Shown: positions 1-10,432 of the stretch, one piece after another
Position numbering within the stretch: position 1 is the first letter of the stretch
How the letters are laid out: each line of letters starts with the position of its first letter
From: Klebsiella ornithinolytica NBRC 105727 = ATCC 31898
GTDB taxonomy: Bacteria > Pseudomonadota > Gammaproteobacteria > Enterobacterales > Enterobacteriaceae
Length of the DNA: 64,000 bases
Direction: 5' to 3'
Assembly: GCF_001598295.1 (NCBI RefSeq)
Contig: NZ_BCYR01000003.1
Coordinates: 310,001-374,000 of the forward strand
The notes under the pieces: model-generated
Told to the model about the DNA's origin: nothing
The model's database searches: none
What the model saw: the letters and a program-made list of their open reading frames with translations, nothing else
Position numbers and translations under genes: made by a program

Positions 1-1
1 T

Positions 2-964
2 GAACTGGTGACCATCGACACCTACCTGAGCGAATGGGTCCCGACCCATCTGCGCAACAAAGCGTTCGCCTTTGCCTTTTTTATCCAGTTTCTCTCGGTT
101 CCCGCCGTCGCGCTGATGTCATGGATGCTGGTCCCGACGACGCTGTTCGGCCTGAGCGGCTGGCGCTGGGTGATTATCTTTGGCGCACTGTGTTCGCTGA
201 TCATTTGGGTCATCCGCAAAAAATTGCCGGAGTCGGCCCGCTGGCTGGAGGTGAAAGGTCGCCATGCGGATGCGCACGCGGTGATGTGTCAGATGGAGCG
301 GCGCTGTGGCGTCACGCCTTCGCCGCAGCATATCCCGGACACCCGGGAAGCGCATCGCAAAAGTGGAACCTTTAAAGAGATCTGGGCGCCGGAATACCGC
401 AGACGAACCCTCATGCTGATGGTGATGAATTTCTTTCAGGCGATCGGCTTTTTTGGCTTCGGCAACTGGCTGCCGGCGCTGCTTTCCGGCCAGGGGGCGA
501 GCATTACCCACAGCCTGCTGTACGCCTTTTTTATCACTCTCGCCTACCCGCTGGGCTGCTTGTTCTGCACCCGCTTTGTCCACCGGTTTGAGAATAAGTG
601 GCAGATCGTTCTTTCCGCGCTGATGACGGTGGTGTTCGGTACCCTGTTTGCGCTGCAGAATAACCCGGTGATGCTGGTTGTCTGCGGGTTTATGATTACC
701 TGGTCCAACGCCTGGCTGACCATCAGCTATCATGCCTACCAGGCGGAAATCTTCCCGACGCGGATTCGCGCCAGAGCCGTGGGCTTTTGCTACTCGTTCA
801 GCCGCCTGTCAACGGCGCTCACCAGCCTTCTGATCGGCCTGATTTTACAATACGCCGGCACCCCGGGGGTGATTAGCTTCATCGTGGCCAGCATGCTGAT
901 GGTGATGCTCTCGGTGGGTATTTACGGCCCGAAAACCCGCGGTATCGAGCTGGAAAATATCTGA
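2..964 (+). CDS. MFS transporter, C-terminal part (5' end outside window)
   Basis: The reading frame is already open at base 2 (E-L-V-T-I-D-T-Y-L), so the true start lies upstream and only about 320 residues are seen. Several hydrophobic segments are visible. A P-E-S-A-R-W-L motif near residue 76 is typical of the cytoplasmic loop after TM6 in sugar/organic-acid transporters of the major facilitator superfamily. The protein should be an inner-membrane proton-coupled symporter. I cannot assign a substrate. It is convergent with the LysR gene that follows, with a GC-rich hairpin between them. The GTG at base 8 should not be taken as the start, because coding continues upstream of it. Confidence 0.8.
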   Translation, partial: ELVTIDTYLSEWVPTHLRNKAFAFAFFIQFLSVPAVALMSWMLVPTTLFGLSGWRWVIIFGALCSLIIWVIRKKLPESARWLEVKGRHADAHAVMCQMERRCGVTPSPQHIPDTREAHRKSGTFKEIWAPEYRRRTLMLMVMNFFQAIGFFGFGNWLPALLSGQGASITHSLLYAFFITLAYPLGCLFCTRFVHRFENKWQIVLSALMTVVFGTLFALQNNPVMLVVCGFMITWSNAWLTISYHAYQAEIFPTRIRARAVGFCYSFSRLSTALTSLLIGLILQYAGTPGVISFIVASMLMVMLSVGIYGPKTRGIELENI

Positions 965-971
965 CTGTCCG

Positions 972-1002
972 CTGCGCCGCCGGGTGATTATCGGCGGCGC
1001 AG
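972..1002 (+). terminator. GC-rich hairpin after MFS gene
   Basis: CTGCGCCGCC (972-981) and GGCGGCGCAG (993-1002) are perfect 10-base complements around an 11-base loop, 8 bases after the MFS stop. There is no T-tract, so it may act as a transcript-stabilising or Rho-assisted end rather than a classic terminator. Confidence 0.5.
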
Positions 1003-1099
1003 TCGGCTCATAGCGGGCAATCGTCAGCGCACTAAGCCGTAGTCTGCCAAATGAATATGCCATTGAGCCCCAGGGACGGCCTCCCATCCCCCGGCCATA

Positions 1100-1981
1100 T
1101 TAATTAAAAATGACCTGCGCATCGGCAAAACATTTCTCCGCCAGTGACGAGACCGGCTGCTGGTTGCGCATGATCAGCGCCAGCATTGACTCTACTTCGG
1201 TTTCGGCGATGGGAATAATCTCCAGATTATCGCTTAACGCCTCCAGACCATTGTTGAGCGGCATAATGGCGCAGCAAATTCCCGCCTGCACCGCCTGGAT
1301 AATCTGGAAGGTAGAATCGCTCTCAAAAACATATTTCGGCGTGAACCCTTTACTCTTAAAACTCATCTCAATGGATTCACGGTAATGCATTCCTTTAGTG
1401 AGAAAACCAAGCGGTAATGCGGCCAGCGTTTCCCAGTCTGGCGTCCCTTCGGCAAACTGAAAATGGCGTTTATCATGCAGCAACCCCATTCGCGTTGCCG
1501 GCAGCCGCTTAATGTTGAAAAGCTGGCTATCGACGTGGTGAAGGTAGCAAATGCCCAGATCGAGCTGATTACGGCTGACGCCATCGATAATCTGCTCCGA
1601 GGTGAGAGAAAGCAGGCTGAACTGCAGCTCCGGGTACTTCCCGGCCAGCGGTTTAATCAGCTGCATCGGGTTAAGGCTGGCCAGCGGCACCATCCCTACC
1701 CGCAGTTGCCCCACCATCTGGCCGCGACAAATCGCCGCTTCCGCCTCCAGCCCGTCATGAGCCGCCAGCAGCGCCCGCGCCCAGGCCAGAATACGTTCGC
1801 CTTCCGCGGTAAACCCCTCAAACCGCTGCCCGCGTTGAATCAGAACCAGATTGAGCTCCTCTTCCAGATTGCGGATGCGCATCGAAAGCGTCGGCTGAGT
1901 GATATGGCACAGCGCCGCGGCCTGGCCAAAATGACGCGTTTGATCGAGTGCGATCAGGTATTTGAGCTGTTTAATATCCAT
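1100..1981 (-). CDS. LysR-family transcriptional regulator
   Basis: A 293-residue protein of normal LysR length. The N-terminal winged helix-turn-helix (about residues 1-60) has the typical spacing 'FGQAAALCHITQPTLSMRI'. A substrate-binding effector domain follows (about 90-290). The protein should be a cytoplasmic DNA-binding regulator that responds to a small molecule. It is divergent from the AraC-type gene at 2167 and convergent with the MFS gene ending at 964, so either neighbour could be a target. A 7-base inverted repeat 20 bases upstream of its start is a candidate autoregulatory site. The effector is unknown. Confidence 0.88.
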   Translation of the reverse strand: MDIKQLKYLIALDQTRHFGQAAALCHITQPTLSMRIRNLEEELNLVLIQRGQRFEGFTAEGERILAWARALLAAHDGLEAEAAICRGQMVGQLRVGMVPLASLNPMQLIKPLAGKYPELQFSLLSLTSEQIIDGVSRNQLDLGICYLHHVDSQLFNIKRLPATRMGLLHDKRHFQFAEGTPDWETLAALPLGFLTKGMHYRESIEMSFKSKGFTPKYVFESDSTFQIIQAVQAGICCAIMPLNNGLEALSDNLEIIPIAETEVESMLALIMRNQQPVSSLAEKCFADAQVIFN

Positions 1982-2000
1982 GGTTAATCCAGTGTGTTGC

Positions 2001-2019
2001 CGTTCGCTATATGCGAACG
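2001..2019. promoter_or_regulatory. Inverted repeat in LysR/AraC divergent region
   Basis: CGTTCGC (2001-2007) and GCGAACG (2013-2019) are perfect complements around TATAT. The repeat lies 20 bases upstream of the LysR start. Symmetric sites this close to a LysR-type start are often autoregulatory; binding here is inferred. Confidence 0.35.
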
Positions 2020-2166
2020 CCGGCGCGATGCAGACTCCCCTCGCCCGGTCAAAAGTATGTTAGTTAAATGTTACGTTCAGCATCGGACAAATACAAGCCG
2101 GTCCGGCGCTTGCGGAAGTGACGATCGGCGGACTACACTCGCACAGAACCGCTTCGGGAGGAGCAC

Positions 2167-2967
2167 ATGACGCCCCGCATCCATCACGTCCAGCAGCATC
2201 ACTTGCCTCTCCCCGGTCTCGAGGCCATGTCGCTGCTGACCGAACAGCACTTTTCGCGCCATGCTCACGAGCAGTTTGGCCTCGGTATTTTCATTCGCGG
2301 TGCCCAGCGCTCGTGGAGTCATCTTGGCCAGGTTGACGCCTCGGCCGGGCAGATCATTATGGTCAACCCGGGAGAAATGCACGATGGCGTACCGCTGAAC
2401 GGTCCCCGCAGCTGGCAAATGCTCTACCTCGATCCGCAGCTCGTCGTCGATGAATTTCAGGGCGCGGTCAAAAGTGAGGATATCCTGCTGCGCCCGGTGG
2501 TCGACGACCCGCCGCTGCGCCTGCTCATGCAGCGACTGTTCGCTGAAATCACCGCCCGCACGGGCGATGAGACGGCGCTTGAAGAGGGGCTGCTGCTCTG
2601 TCTGCTGCGGGCAACCGGCTGCCATCGTCTCGTCCGGACGGCACCGGCCCGTTACTCCCCGACCATCGCGCTGGCAAAAGAGTATCTTGATGATGCGCCG
2701 GAGGAAAAAACCTCCCTCGACATGCTCGCCGCGCTGTGCGGCATGAGTCGTTTCCAGCTGATCCGCGGCTTCGCCCGCGAAACGGGCATTACCCCGCATG
2801 CCTATCTGGTGCAGTCCCGGGTACGGCTGGCGCGTCGGCTGTTAAGCGCCGGACATTCCCCCGCCGATGCGGCGCAGATGGCCGGCTTCGCCGATCAAAG
2901 CCATCTGACTCGCGCCTTTCAAAAACAGTTCGGCACCACCCCGGGCAGCTATCACTCCGTCCGGTAA
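2167..2967 (+). CDS. AraC-family transcriptional regulator
   Basis: A 266-residue protein. It has an N-terminal cupin-like AraC ligand domain (His-rich 'HEQFGLGIFIRG' region, about residues 20-150) and a C-terminal double helix-turn-helix (about 175-266) ending in the conserved GF-x-DQSHLTRAFQKQFGTTPG block. GGGAGG lies upstream of the ATG. It sits 83 bases before a LysE-family exporter on the same strand. AraC/LysE pairs are a common local control arrangement, so it probably regulates that gene. The ligand is unknown. Confidence 0.88.
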   Translation: MTPRIHHVQQHHLPLPGLEAMSLLTEQHFSRHAHEQFGLGIFIRGAQRSWSHLGQVDASAGQIIMVNPGEMHDGVPLNGPRSWQMLYLDPQLVVDEFQGAVKSEDILLRPVVDDPPLRLLMQRLFAEITARTGDETALEEGLLLCLLRATGCHRLVRTAPARYSPTIALAKEYLDDAPEEKTSLDMLAALCGMSRFQLIRGFARETGITPHAYLVQSRVRLARRLLSAGHSPADAAQMAGFADQSHLTRAFQKQFGTTPGSYHSVR

Positions 2968-3050
2968 CCTCGCCTGCAATTTTATTCAAGACGCGCCCGC
3001 GGTGTGGCGAAATACTCAGAGCGACTGATTTCTCTCACAGGAACACCGCC

Positions 3051-3671
3051 ATGTCGTTCATCAGCCCTGAATTTCTACTCACCTCATTGCTGGTTGTACT
3101 CGCCCCCGGCACCGGGACGCTCTACACCATCGCCACCGGACTCGCTGCCGGAAGACGCAGGAGCTTCGCGGCCGCTTTCGGCTGCACCCTGGGTATCATT
3201 CCGCATCTGCTTGCCGCCGTCACCGGTCTGGCGGCGCTGCTCCACCGCACTCCGGAACTCTTCGGTGCGATCAAATATCTCGGTGTCGCCTGGCTGCTGT
3301 ACATGGCATGGAATACGCTCGCTCAACGGGGCGCGCTCACGCCAGAGAGCCGCGACAAGGCCGATTCACAGCTGAAAATCATCACGCATGCCGTGATGAT
3401 TAACCTTCTCAACCCGAAACTGCCGCTCTTCTTTTTCGCCTTTCTGCCGCAATTTATCCGCAGCGATGCCGCCTCCCCGGGGGAAGCGATGCTGACGCTG
3501 AGCGGGATTTTTATGCTGATGACGCTACTGGTCTTTATGTTATACGGCGCCTGCGCGGCCGCGATGCGCGGCTATGTCCTGACCCGTCCCAGGGTGTTAC
3601 TGGGGCTGCGGGTCGCTTTTGCCGCCGGTTTTGTCGGCCTTGGCATCAAGCTGGTACTGGCGCCAGAATAG
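3051..3671 (+). CDS. LysE/RhtB-family amino-acid exporter
   Basis: A 206-residue inner-membrane protein starting M-S-F-I-S-P-E-F. About six transmembrane segments are visible, with the family signature L-A-P-G-T-G-T-L in the first helix and 'NLLNPKLPLFFFAFLPQF' mid-protein. The family exports amino acids or their derivatives. The ATG at 3051 follows a CACAGGAAC ribosome-binding site and gives the normal family length. The open frame extends far upstream to 2736, but that extension overlaps the AraC gene and is not family-like. Substrate cannot be told from sequence. Confidence 0.87.
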   Translation: MSFISPEFLLTSLLVVLAPGTGTLYTIATGLAAGRRRSFAAAFGCTLGIIPHLLAAVTGLAALLHRTPELFGAIKYLGVAWLLYMAWNTLAQRGALTPESRDKADSQLKIITHAVMINLLNPKLPLFFFAFLPQFIRSDAASPGEAMLTLSGIFMLMTLLVFMLYGACAAAMRGYVLTRPRVLLGLRVAFAAGFVGLGIKLVLAPE

Positions 3672-3680
3672 CGAGAGTTT

Positions 3681-3704
3681 GCTGCCGACGTTGAGGTCGG
3701 CAGC
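3681..3704. terminator. Hairpin between convergent LysE gene and ydeP
   Basis: GCTGCCGAC (3681-3689), loop GTTGAG, GTCGGCAGC (3696-3704) form a perfect 9-base-pair stem in the 46-base gap between convergent stops. Neither side has a strong T-tract. Confidence 0.5.
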
Positions 3705-3717
3705 GGTCGCGGGCAGA

Positions 3718-6018
<2,301 letters not shown>

Positions 6019-6101
6019 ATCTACTCCAGAATGCGCCGTCGATAAGCGAGAACGACGTGCCGAATCACCTTAATCAGGGCGATCCGCAACGTGAAAAAGT
6101 T

Positions 6102-6134
6102 CGTCCGCCGGAGAACACCGCGGCGGACGTTTTT
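6102..6134 (-). terminator. Terminator downstream of yneE (possibly bidirectional)
   Basis: CGTCCGCCG (6102-6110) and CGGCGGACG (6121-6129) form a perfect 9-base-pair stem with a 10-base loop. A T-run flanks it on the plus strand (6130-6134), and an AACTTTTTC tract follows it on the minus strand. It lies downstream of the minus-strand bestrophin gene and upstream of ydeP. Confidence 0.65.
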
Positions 6135-6232
6135 GTTAACGAAAGCATAACAATCGGGATCGCAACTGTATAATCAATGTTATCTATCACGCGTTAGATT
6201 TAACTTATTTAACAGTTACGCAGAGAGAACCA

Positions 6233-7150
6233 TCAGGTCAGATTGTAGTAGCGGTCGGGCTGCAGCGTTTCCGGCAGCGGGTGCTGACCGGTCATATCCA
6301 ACAGGTTGCGTTCGATGGTGTTGCACATGGCGTTGAGGGGTAAATCGTTCGCCGCGGTGCCAAACGGATCTTCCAGCTCTTCCGCCAGCGAATCCCAGGA
6401 CAAGAAGGTGTAAGAGATAAAGACCGACACGAACGGCGTCATGTAGTGCAGATCGCCGACCAGCGCGAAAGGCAGCAAGGTGCAGAACAGATAGACCGTA
6501 CGCTGCAGAATCAAGGTATATGCGAAAGGGACCGGCGTGCTGGCCAGGCGTTCGCATCCGCCCAACACGTGGGCGAGCTCGTCGAGCTTATTGTCCATCA
6601 GACCATAGGTGATATCGCTCACCTTCCCCGCTTCGCGCAGCTGGCCCAGCTCATGACCGACCAGCAACAGGATGCGGTTAGTCGGCATCGAGCTGCCGAG
6701 GATCTCCGCGACGGTATCGGGGGGCAGCAGCCGGTTAAGGTCAGCCCCGGGATGGGTTTTACGTAACTGGTGTTTCAGACTCCAGCTAAAGGCAATCAGG
6801 TAGCTGGCGATTTTTTGATGCGTTTGGTGCTCCGTCGGAAGAATATTTTTCAGCTGACGCATCAGGGTGCGTTCGGCAATCAGTACCGTCCCCCAGAGAT
6901 TACGCGCTTCGACAAAACGGTTGTAGCTGGCGCTGTTGCGAAAACCGAGGAATATCGCGATGGCTATCCCCAGCAAACTAAAGGGCGCCACGGTCAGATG
7001 GATACCCAGCTGTTCGTACCATTGATAGCTGATGATGGCGATAATCGACATCAGGACGTTAAGCAGCAGGCGAAAAATGATTTTTGACAGCACGGAGCCG
7101 TGCCAGTCAAACAGACGAAGGAACCAGTGTTGTTCTGGTCGGATGATCAT
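6233..7150 (-). CDS. yneE: Bestrophin-family ion channel
   Basis: A 305-residue inner-membrane protein of the bestrophin/RFP-TM family, homologous to E. coli YneE. It matches the Klebsiella bestrophin (KpBest) whose crystal structure is known, and KpBest is a pentameric cation-selective channel. The hydrophobic neck residues Ile62, Ile66 and Phe70 are present in 'GIAIAIFLGF'. Hydrophobic segments at about 24-45, 55-70, 210-235 and 245-260 fit the fold. The start at 7150 gives the known length. The physiological role in bacteria is unknown. The gene stands alone, with a 415-base gap upstream. Confidence 0.92.
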   Translation of the reverse strand: MIIRPEQHWFLRLFDWHGSVLSKIIFRLLLNVLMSIIAIISYQWYEQLGIHLTVAPFSLLGIAIAIFLGFRNSASYNRFVEARNLWGTVLIAERTLMRQLKNILPTEHQTHQKIASYLIAFSWSLKHQLRKTHPGADLNRLLPPDTVAEILGSSMPTNRILLLVGHELGQLREAGKVSDITYGLMDNKLDELAHVLGGCERLASTPVPFAYTLILQRTVYLFCTLLPFALVGDLHYMTPFVSVFISYTFLSWDSLAEELEDPFGTAANDLPLNAMCNTIERNLLDMTGQHPLPETLQPDRYYNLT

Positions 7151-7565
7151 TGTATGACTTCCTGAATGCCCAGTCTGGCTATAGATAATATCTATTAACC
7201 GATTGGATTATTTTATTGAACATAAACACGACAATGCGTTTGTTATTAACCATTAATATGCGATGGAATAATGGCGCAATAATTATGGTCCTTTTTTATT
7301 TATCGGGCAATATGAAAACCACTGCGGGGATGCGAGGTAGAGCGCCAATGAATCAACCCTGAGATTAATGTGGCTACATTATCAACCTGCCGGCGTCGGC
7401 CTCCTCTGGACAGTTAACGCACCTGTCGCGGGGCCCACACGCAATCGATTCCAGCGAGCCGATAATTTAATTCACAGAGGGCCGAAAACGCGCATAAAAA
7501 TATAAATCGCGCCGACTTTTTTATTCTGAAATAATAGCCGACAGGTGCTATCCGCGACAAAAACG
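7151..7565. other. Intergenic gap with distant inverted repeat
   Basis: There is no convincing gene in these 415 bases. A 61-codon open frame on the minus strand at 7414-7596 overlaps the next gene's end and lacks family features. GCACCTGTCG (7419-7428) and CGACAGGTGC (7539-7548) are perfect 10-base complements enclosing 110 bases. The segment next to the yneE start (7150-7300) is AT-rich and should hold its promoter. Confidence 0.4.
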
Positions 7566-8435
7566 TTAATTCACGGCCATTCTGCGCATCGCACAATGAT
7601 AGGCGCCGTTGCGTACCGATGCGCGAAGCACCCTGGCGATACCCTGTACCGCGAGCCGGGCGGTATGCCGCTGCCAGGGAGTCAGCGTCAGAGAGAGCAT
7701 CTCCTGCGCCCAGGGCGGCAGCAGATCAATCCCGGCACGCATCATCAACTGGCCTGCCGGCTGAGTCAGACGGCCGGGTAAACGGGTGGTCAGCAGCACG
7801 TTCGCCACCTCCCGCGTACGCTCATCGCAGCGCAGACGCGGGCGCATATCCTGCAGATATTCCGTCACCTGCTGCGGCGTCACCGGGATATCGCGCGCGC
7901 CCAGACGGCGGGCAATCTCAGCCGCCTCGTGGAAATATTGCGTCTGTCGCTCCTCGCTGACCACCGTACGCTTATAGCGCAGATGCGATGCCATAAAGCT
8001 GCTGCATTCGGCCACGTGTACCCAGGTCAGCAGCGCCGGATCGCTGGCCATATACGGCGTGCCGTCTTTATCCTGCCCGCTGACCCGCAGGTGAATGCCC
8101 TGCACTTTGGCAATCAGCCTTTCCGCATCGATGGTGGTGCCAAAGGTGGTCGCGGAGATAAACTGGCTGGTGCGCCGCAGGCGGCCGAAGATATCGTCGC
8201 GGAAATTGGAGTGATCCCAGACGCCGGCCAGCGCCAGCGGGTGCAACATCTGGAGCAACAGTGCGCTCACGCCTCCGCATAGCATCGACGTAAAGTCGCC
8301 GTGTACCTGCCAGATGGCCGATCGGGGGCCGAACAGCCCCGGCTCCCCTTGCGGGTGCTCGAAATCAATCTCTTTCAGCGCCATGCCGGTTAAGCCCAGA
8401 ACCTGAGCTTCTATCATTCCGCGTATGCTGGTCAT
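7566..8435 (-). CDS. DUF2236 (MpaB-like) oxygenase family protein
   Basis: A 289-residue protein with the DUF2236 hallmark region 'AIWQVHGDFTSMLCGGVSALLLQMLHPLALAGVWDHS' near residues 38-75, split here as QVHGDFTSML and LLLQMLHPLALAG. Family members resemble latex-clearing protein and the mycophenolic-acid oxygenase MpaB, which bind haem or metal through conserved histidines. The function in enterobacteria is unknown. I chose the ATG at 8435 because GGAGAG lies upstream at suitable spacing; the open frame continues 10 codons upstream. It appears monocistronic, 124 bases downstream of osmC on the same strand. Confidence 0.8.
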   Translation of the reverse strand: MTSIRGMIEAQVLGLTGMALKEIDFEHPQGEPGLFGPRSAIWQVHGDFTSMLCGGVSALLLQMLHPLALAGVWDHSNFRDDIFGRLRRTSQFISATTFGTTIDAERLIAKVQGIHLRVSGQDKDGTPYMASDPALLTWVHVAECSSFMASHLRYKRTVVSEERQTQYFHEAAEIARRLGARDIPVTPQQVTEYLQDMRPRLRCDERTREVANVLLTTRLPGRLTQPAGQLMMRAGIDLLPPWAQEMLSLTLTPWQRHTARLAVQGIARVLRASVRNGAYHCAMRRMAVN

Positions 8436-8559
8436 TGTTTTGCCTGATTCTCTCCGTGACAGCAAAACATACCACTATTCGGCGCGGGACTCATGTGCAG
8501 GCCGTGACTTTATCCGCAGCGAGGATGCAGAGTGCCCGCCAGCAACGGGCACTAAAGAC

Positions 8560-8991
8560 TCAAGGATTCAGCTGGTAGTCGAGGCTAATCTCAGCGTTCA
8601 ACACCTGCGATACCGGGCAGCCGGCTTTCGCTTTCTGGATAATGCCGTCAAAGACATCGGCTTCAATGCCCGGCAGAACAATCTGACTCTGCAGCGCCAC
8701 CTGGGTAATCGCAAAACCGCCGCCGGATTTATCCAGCGTCACCACCGCCACCGTATCAATCGCCGTGGCCGTATAGCCGGCTTCACTGAGCATCAGCGAC
8801 AGCGCCATCGAGAAGCAGGCCGCATGCGCAGCGCCTATCAACTCTTCCGGATTGGTCCCTTTTACTCCCTCAAAACGGGTATTGAAACCGTACGGCTGCT
8901 GGCTCAACGCCCCGCTTTCTGTCGAAACGGTCCCCTTGCCACTTTTTAAATCCCCTTCCCAGTGCGCCTGACCTTTCTTATGGATTGCCAT
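8560..8991 (-). CDS. osmC: Osmotically inducible peroxiredoxin OsmC
   Basis: A 143-residue protein, the same length as E. coli OsmC. It carries the two catalytic cysteines of the OsmC/Ohr family at Cys59 (A-A-C-F) and Cys125 (A-G-C-P-V). The enzyme reduces organic hydroperoxides in the cytoplasm as a homodimer. The ATG at 8991 has AGGAG eight bases upstream; the longer open frame is not family-like. In E. coli osmC lies next to bdm and sra. Here sra is about 14 kb away at 22614, so an accessory segment separates them. Control by sigma S and Rcs is known in E. coli; I did not resolve the promoter here. Confidence 0.95.
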   Translation of the reverse strand: MAIHKKGQAHWEGDLKSGKGTVSTESGALSQQPYGFNTRFEGVKGTNPEELIGAAHAACFSMALSLMLSEAGYTATAIDTVAVVTLDKSGGGFAITQVALQSQIVLPGIEADVFDGIIQKAKAGCPVSQVLNAEISLDYQLNP

Positions 8992-9214
8992 GTAATCGCT
9001 CCTGTTGATATGTCGAACCCAAAGTATAGATGGTGAGGCGTCTTTCGGGTGTGGATTAGGAAAATCCCCTATAAAACAAAAAATTATCAGGTGGCGCCTT
9101 CTGTCGTTATTTTTAACACGAAAATGACAATGATTAACATTCGCGCAACAGATCACATTTTCATCATCGCGCCATAGCGAATTTTTTCCGCTCATCTACT
9201 ATCAGTTCACAACT

Positions 9215-9249
9215 AGATATATCGAGATAAAAGATATATCTCAATTGAG
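9215..9249 (+). promoter_or_regulatory. Candidate operator of the ring-cleavage operon
   Basis: AGATATATC occurs twice (9215-9223 and 9232-9240), 17 bases apart. The second copy extends to the perfect palindrome AGATATATCT (9232-9241), followed by the palindrome CTCAATTGAG (9240-9249). The core GATATATCTCAATTG (9233-9247) recurs with one inserted A at 20406-20421, before the convergent operon. This is probably the binding site of a shared regulator, with the PadR-type protein at 14179 the best candidate. Confidence 0.5.
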
Positions 9250-9331
9250 CTTTGTCTTGAGAAGATCAGGCGGCCACAGAGCTGCTACGTATCCGATACC
9301 TGTAGCGATGACTGAAAGAGAGAACCCTACA

Positions 9332-10345
9332 ATGCAGCAGATCAATGAGCTAGTCGGCCAGCCTCCTTTTAATGTGACCCGGGCCAGCCATGTCGTCCTG
9401 AACGTACGGGACCTTGAAGCAAGTAAACATTTTTATCGCGAGCTGGTGGGCCTGATCGTCAGCGATGAAGATGCCTCCACCGTCTGGCTGCGTGGCCTGG
9501 AAGAGCGCGGTCACCACAGTCTGGTGCTACGTAAAAGCGCACAGCCTGGCTGCGCGCGCATCGGCATGCGGGTCCACAGTGACGACGATGTCAAACGGGC
9601 GCGGGATTATTTCGCCGCACAAGGAGCGAATGTCAAACTGGTTGATGTCCCCTGGCAGGGTCTGACGCTGCACGTCAGCGACAGCATCGGCGTGCCGCTG
9701 GAGTTCTGCGCGACCATGGAGCCGCGCGAACGGATGTTTAAACAGTACGATCGCTACCGCGGCGCCTGTGCCCAGCGTCTCGATCATTATCAGCTGCAGG
9801 CCAGCGACGTGCGCACCGCGTTTGATTTCTACCAGCGCCTGGGATTTCGCACTAGCGAATACACCTGGTCGACGCTGGACGGCAATGAGCAGCTCTGGGG
9901 GGTGTGGATGCAGCGTAAAGGCAACCCGCACGATATTGTCTTTACTAACGGCGTCGGCCCTCGCCTGCACCATTTCGCTTATACCATCCCGGATAGCAAC
10001 GACATGATTCGCGCCTGTGACGTGGCCGGAGCGTTGGGCTACGCGCCGCAGCTGGAGCGCGGCCCTGGACGTCACGGCATCAGCGGCGCGCTGTTTATCT
10101 ATTTTCGCGACCCTGATGGCCACCGCATTGAACTGTTCAACACCCACTATCAGCACATCGACCCGGAACCTGCCGTCGGCTGGGATCTGGCGGATCCCAA
10201 ACGCGCCGATCAGTGGGGACTGCCGGCACAAAACAAATGGTTTACCGAGGCCACAACGTTCGTGGGCGTGACGCCGCAGCCTCCGCGGCTGCGGGTTGAA
10301 CCGCCGGACCTGGAACGTTTTCTGGCGATGGCCAACGACGCCTGA
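9332..10345 (+). CDS. Extradiol ring-cleavage dioxygenase (type I, VOC fold)
   Basis: A 337-residue protein with two vicinal-oxygen-chelate domains (about 15-130 and 148-275) and a C-terminal tail. The C-terminal domain has the Fe(II) ligands of type I extradiol dioxygenases: His152, His214 (R-L-H-H-F) and Glu267 (G-H-R-I-E). Second-sphere residues His200, His248 and Tyr257 match those of the Brevibacterium homoprotocatechuate 2,3-dioxygenase as I remember its numbering. It should cleave a catecholic ring next to the hydroxyls using O2. It is first in a four-gene plus-strand operon with a transporter, a flavin monooxygenase and an amidohydrolase. The ATG at 9332 follows AGAGAG; an in-frame ATG at 9308 is possible. 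The substrate is not known. Confidence 0.85.
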   Translation: MQQINELVGQPPFNVTRASHVVLNVRDLEASKHFYRELVGLIVSDEDASTVWLRGLEERGHHSLVLRKSAQPGCARIGMRVHSDDDVKRARDYFAAQGANVKLVDVPWQGLTLHVSDSIGVPLEFCATMEPRERMFKQYDRYRGACAQRLDHYQLQASDVRTAFDFYQRLGFRTSEYTWSTLDGNEQLWGVWMQRKGNPHDIVFTNGVGPRLHHFAYTIPDSNDMIRACDVAGALGYAPQLERGPGRHGISGALFIYFRDPDGHRIELFNTHYQHIDPEPAVGWDLADPKRADQWGLPAQNKWFTEATTFVGVTPQPPRLRVEPPDLERFLAMANDA

Positions 10346-10432
10346 CATTGCACATCGTCACACGCTGTACCTCAACGCTCCGGCGCCGCGCGCGGCCTGT
10401 GAGCAAACTTAACAGCATCCAGGAGTACGATT

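Noticed and set aside
2736-3050. N-terminal extension of the LysE-family ORF
   Set aside because: It overlaps the AraC-type gene and adds non-family sequence; the ATG at 3051 has a ribosome-binding site and gives the normal length.
7414-7596. 60-residue minus-strand ORF upstream of the 7566 gene end
   Set aside because: It overlaps the end of the DUF2236 gene in another frame, with no ribosome-binding site or family features.
9142-9157. Possible CRP site upstream of the dioxygenase operon
   Set aside because: Only the TCACA half matches; the other half (CGCGC) is poor.
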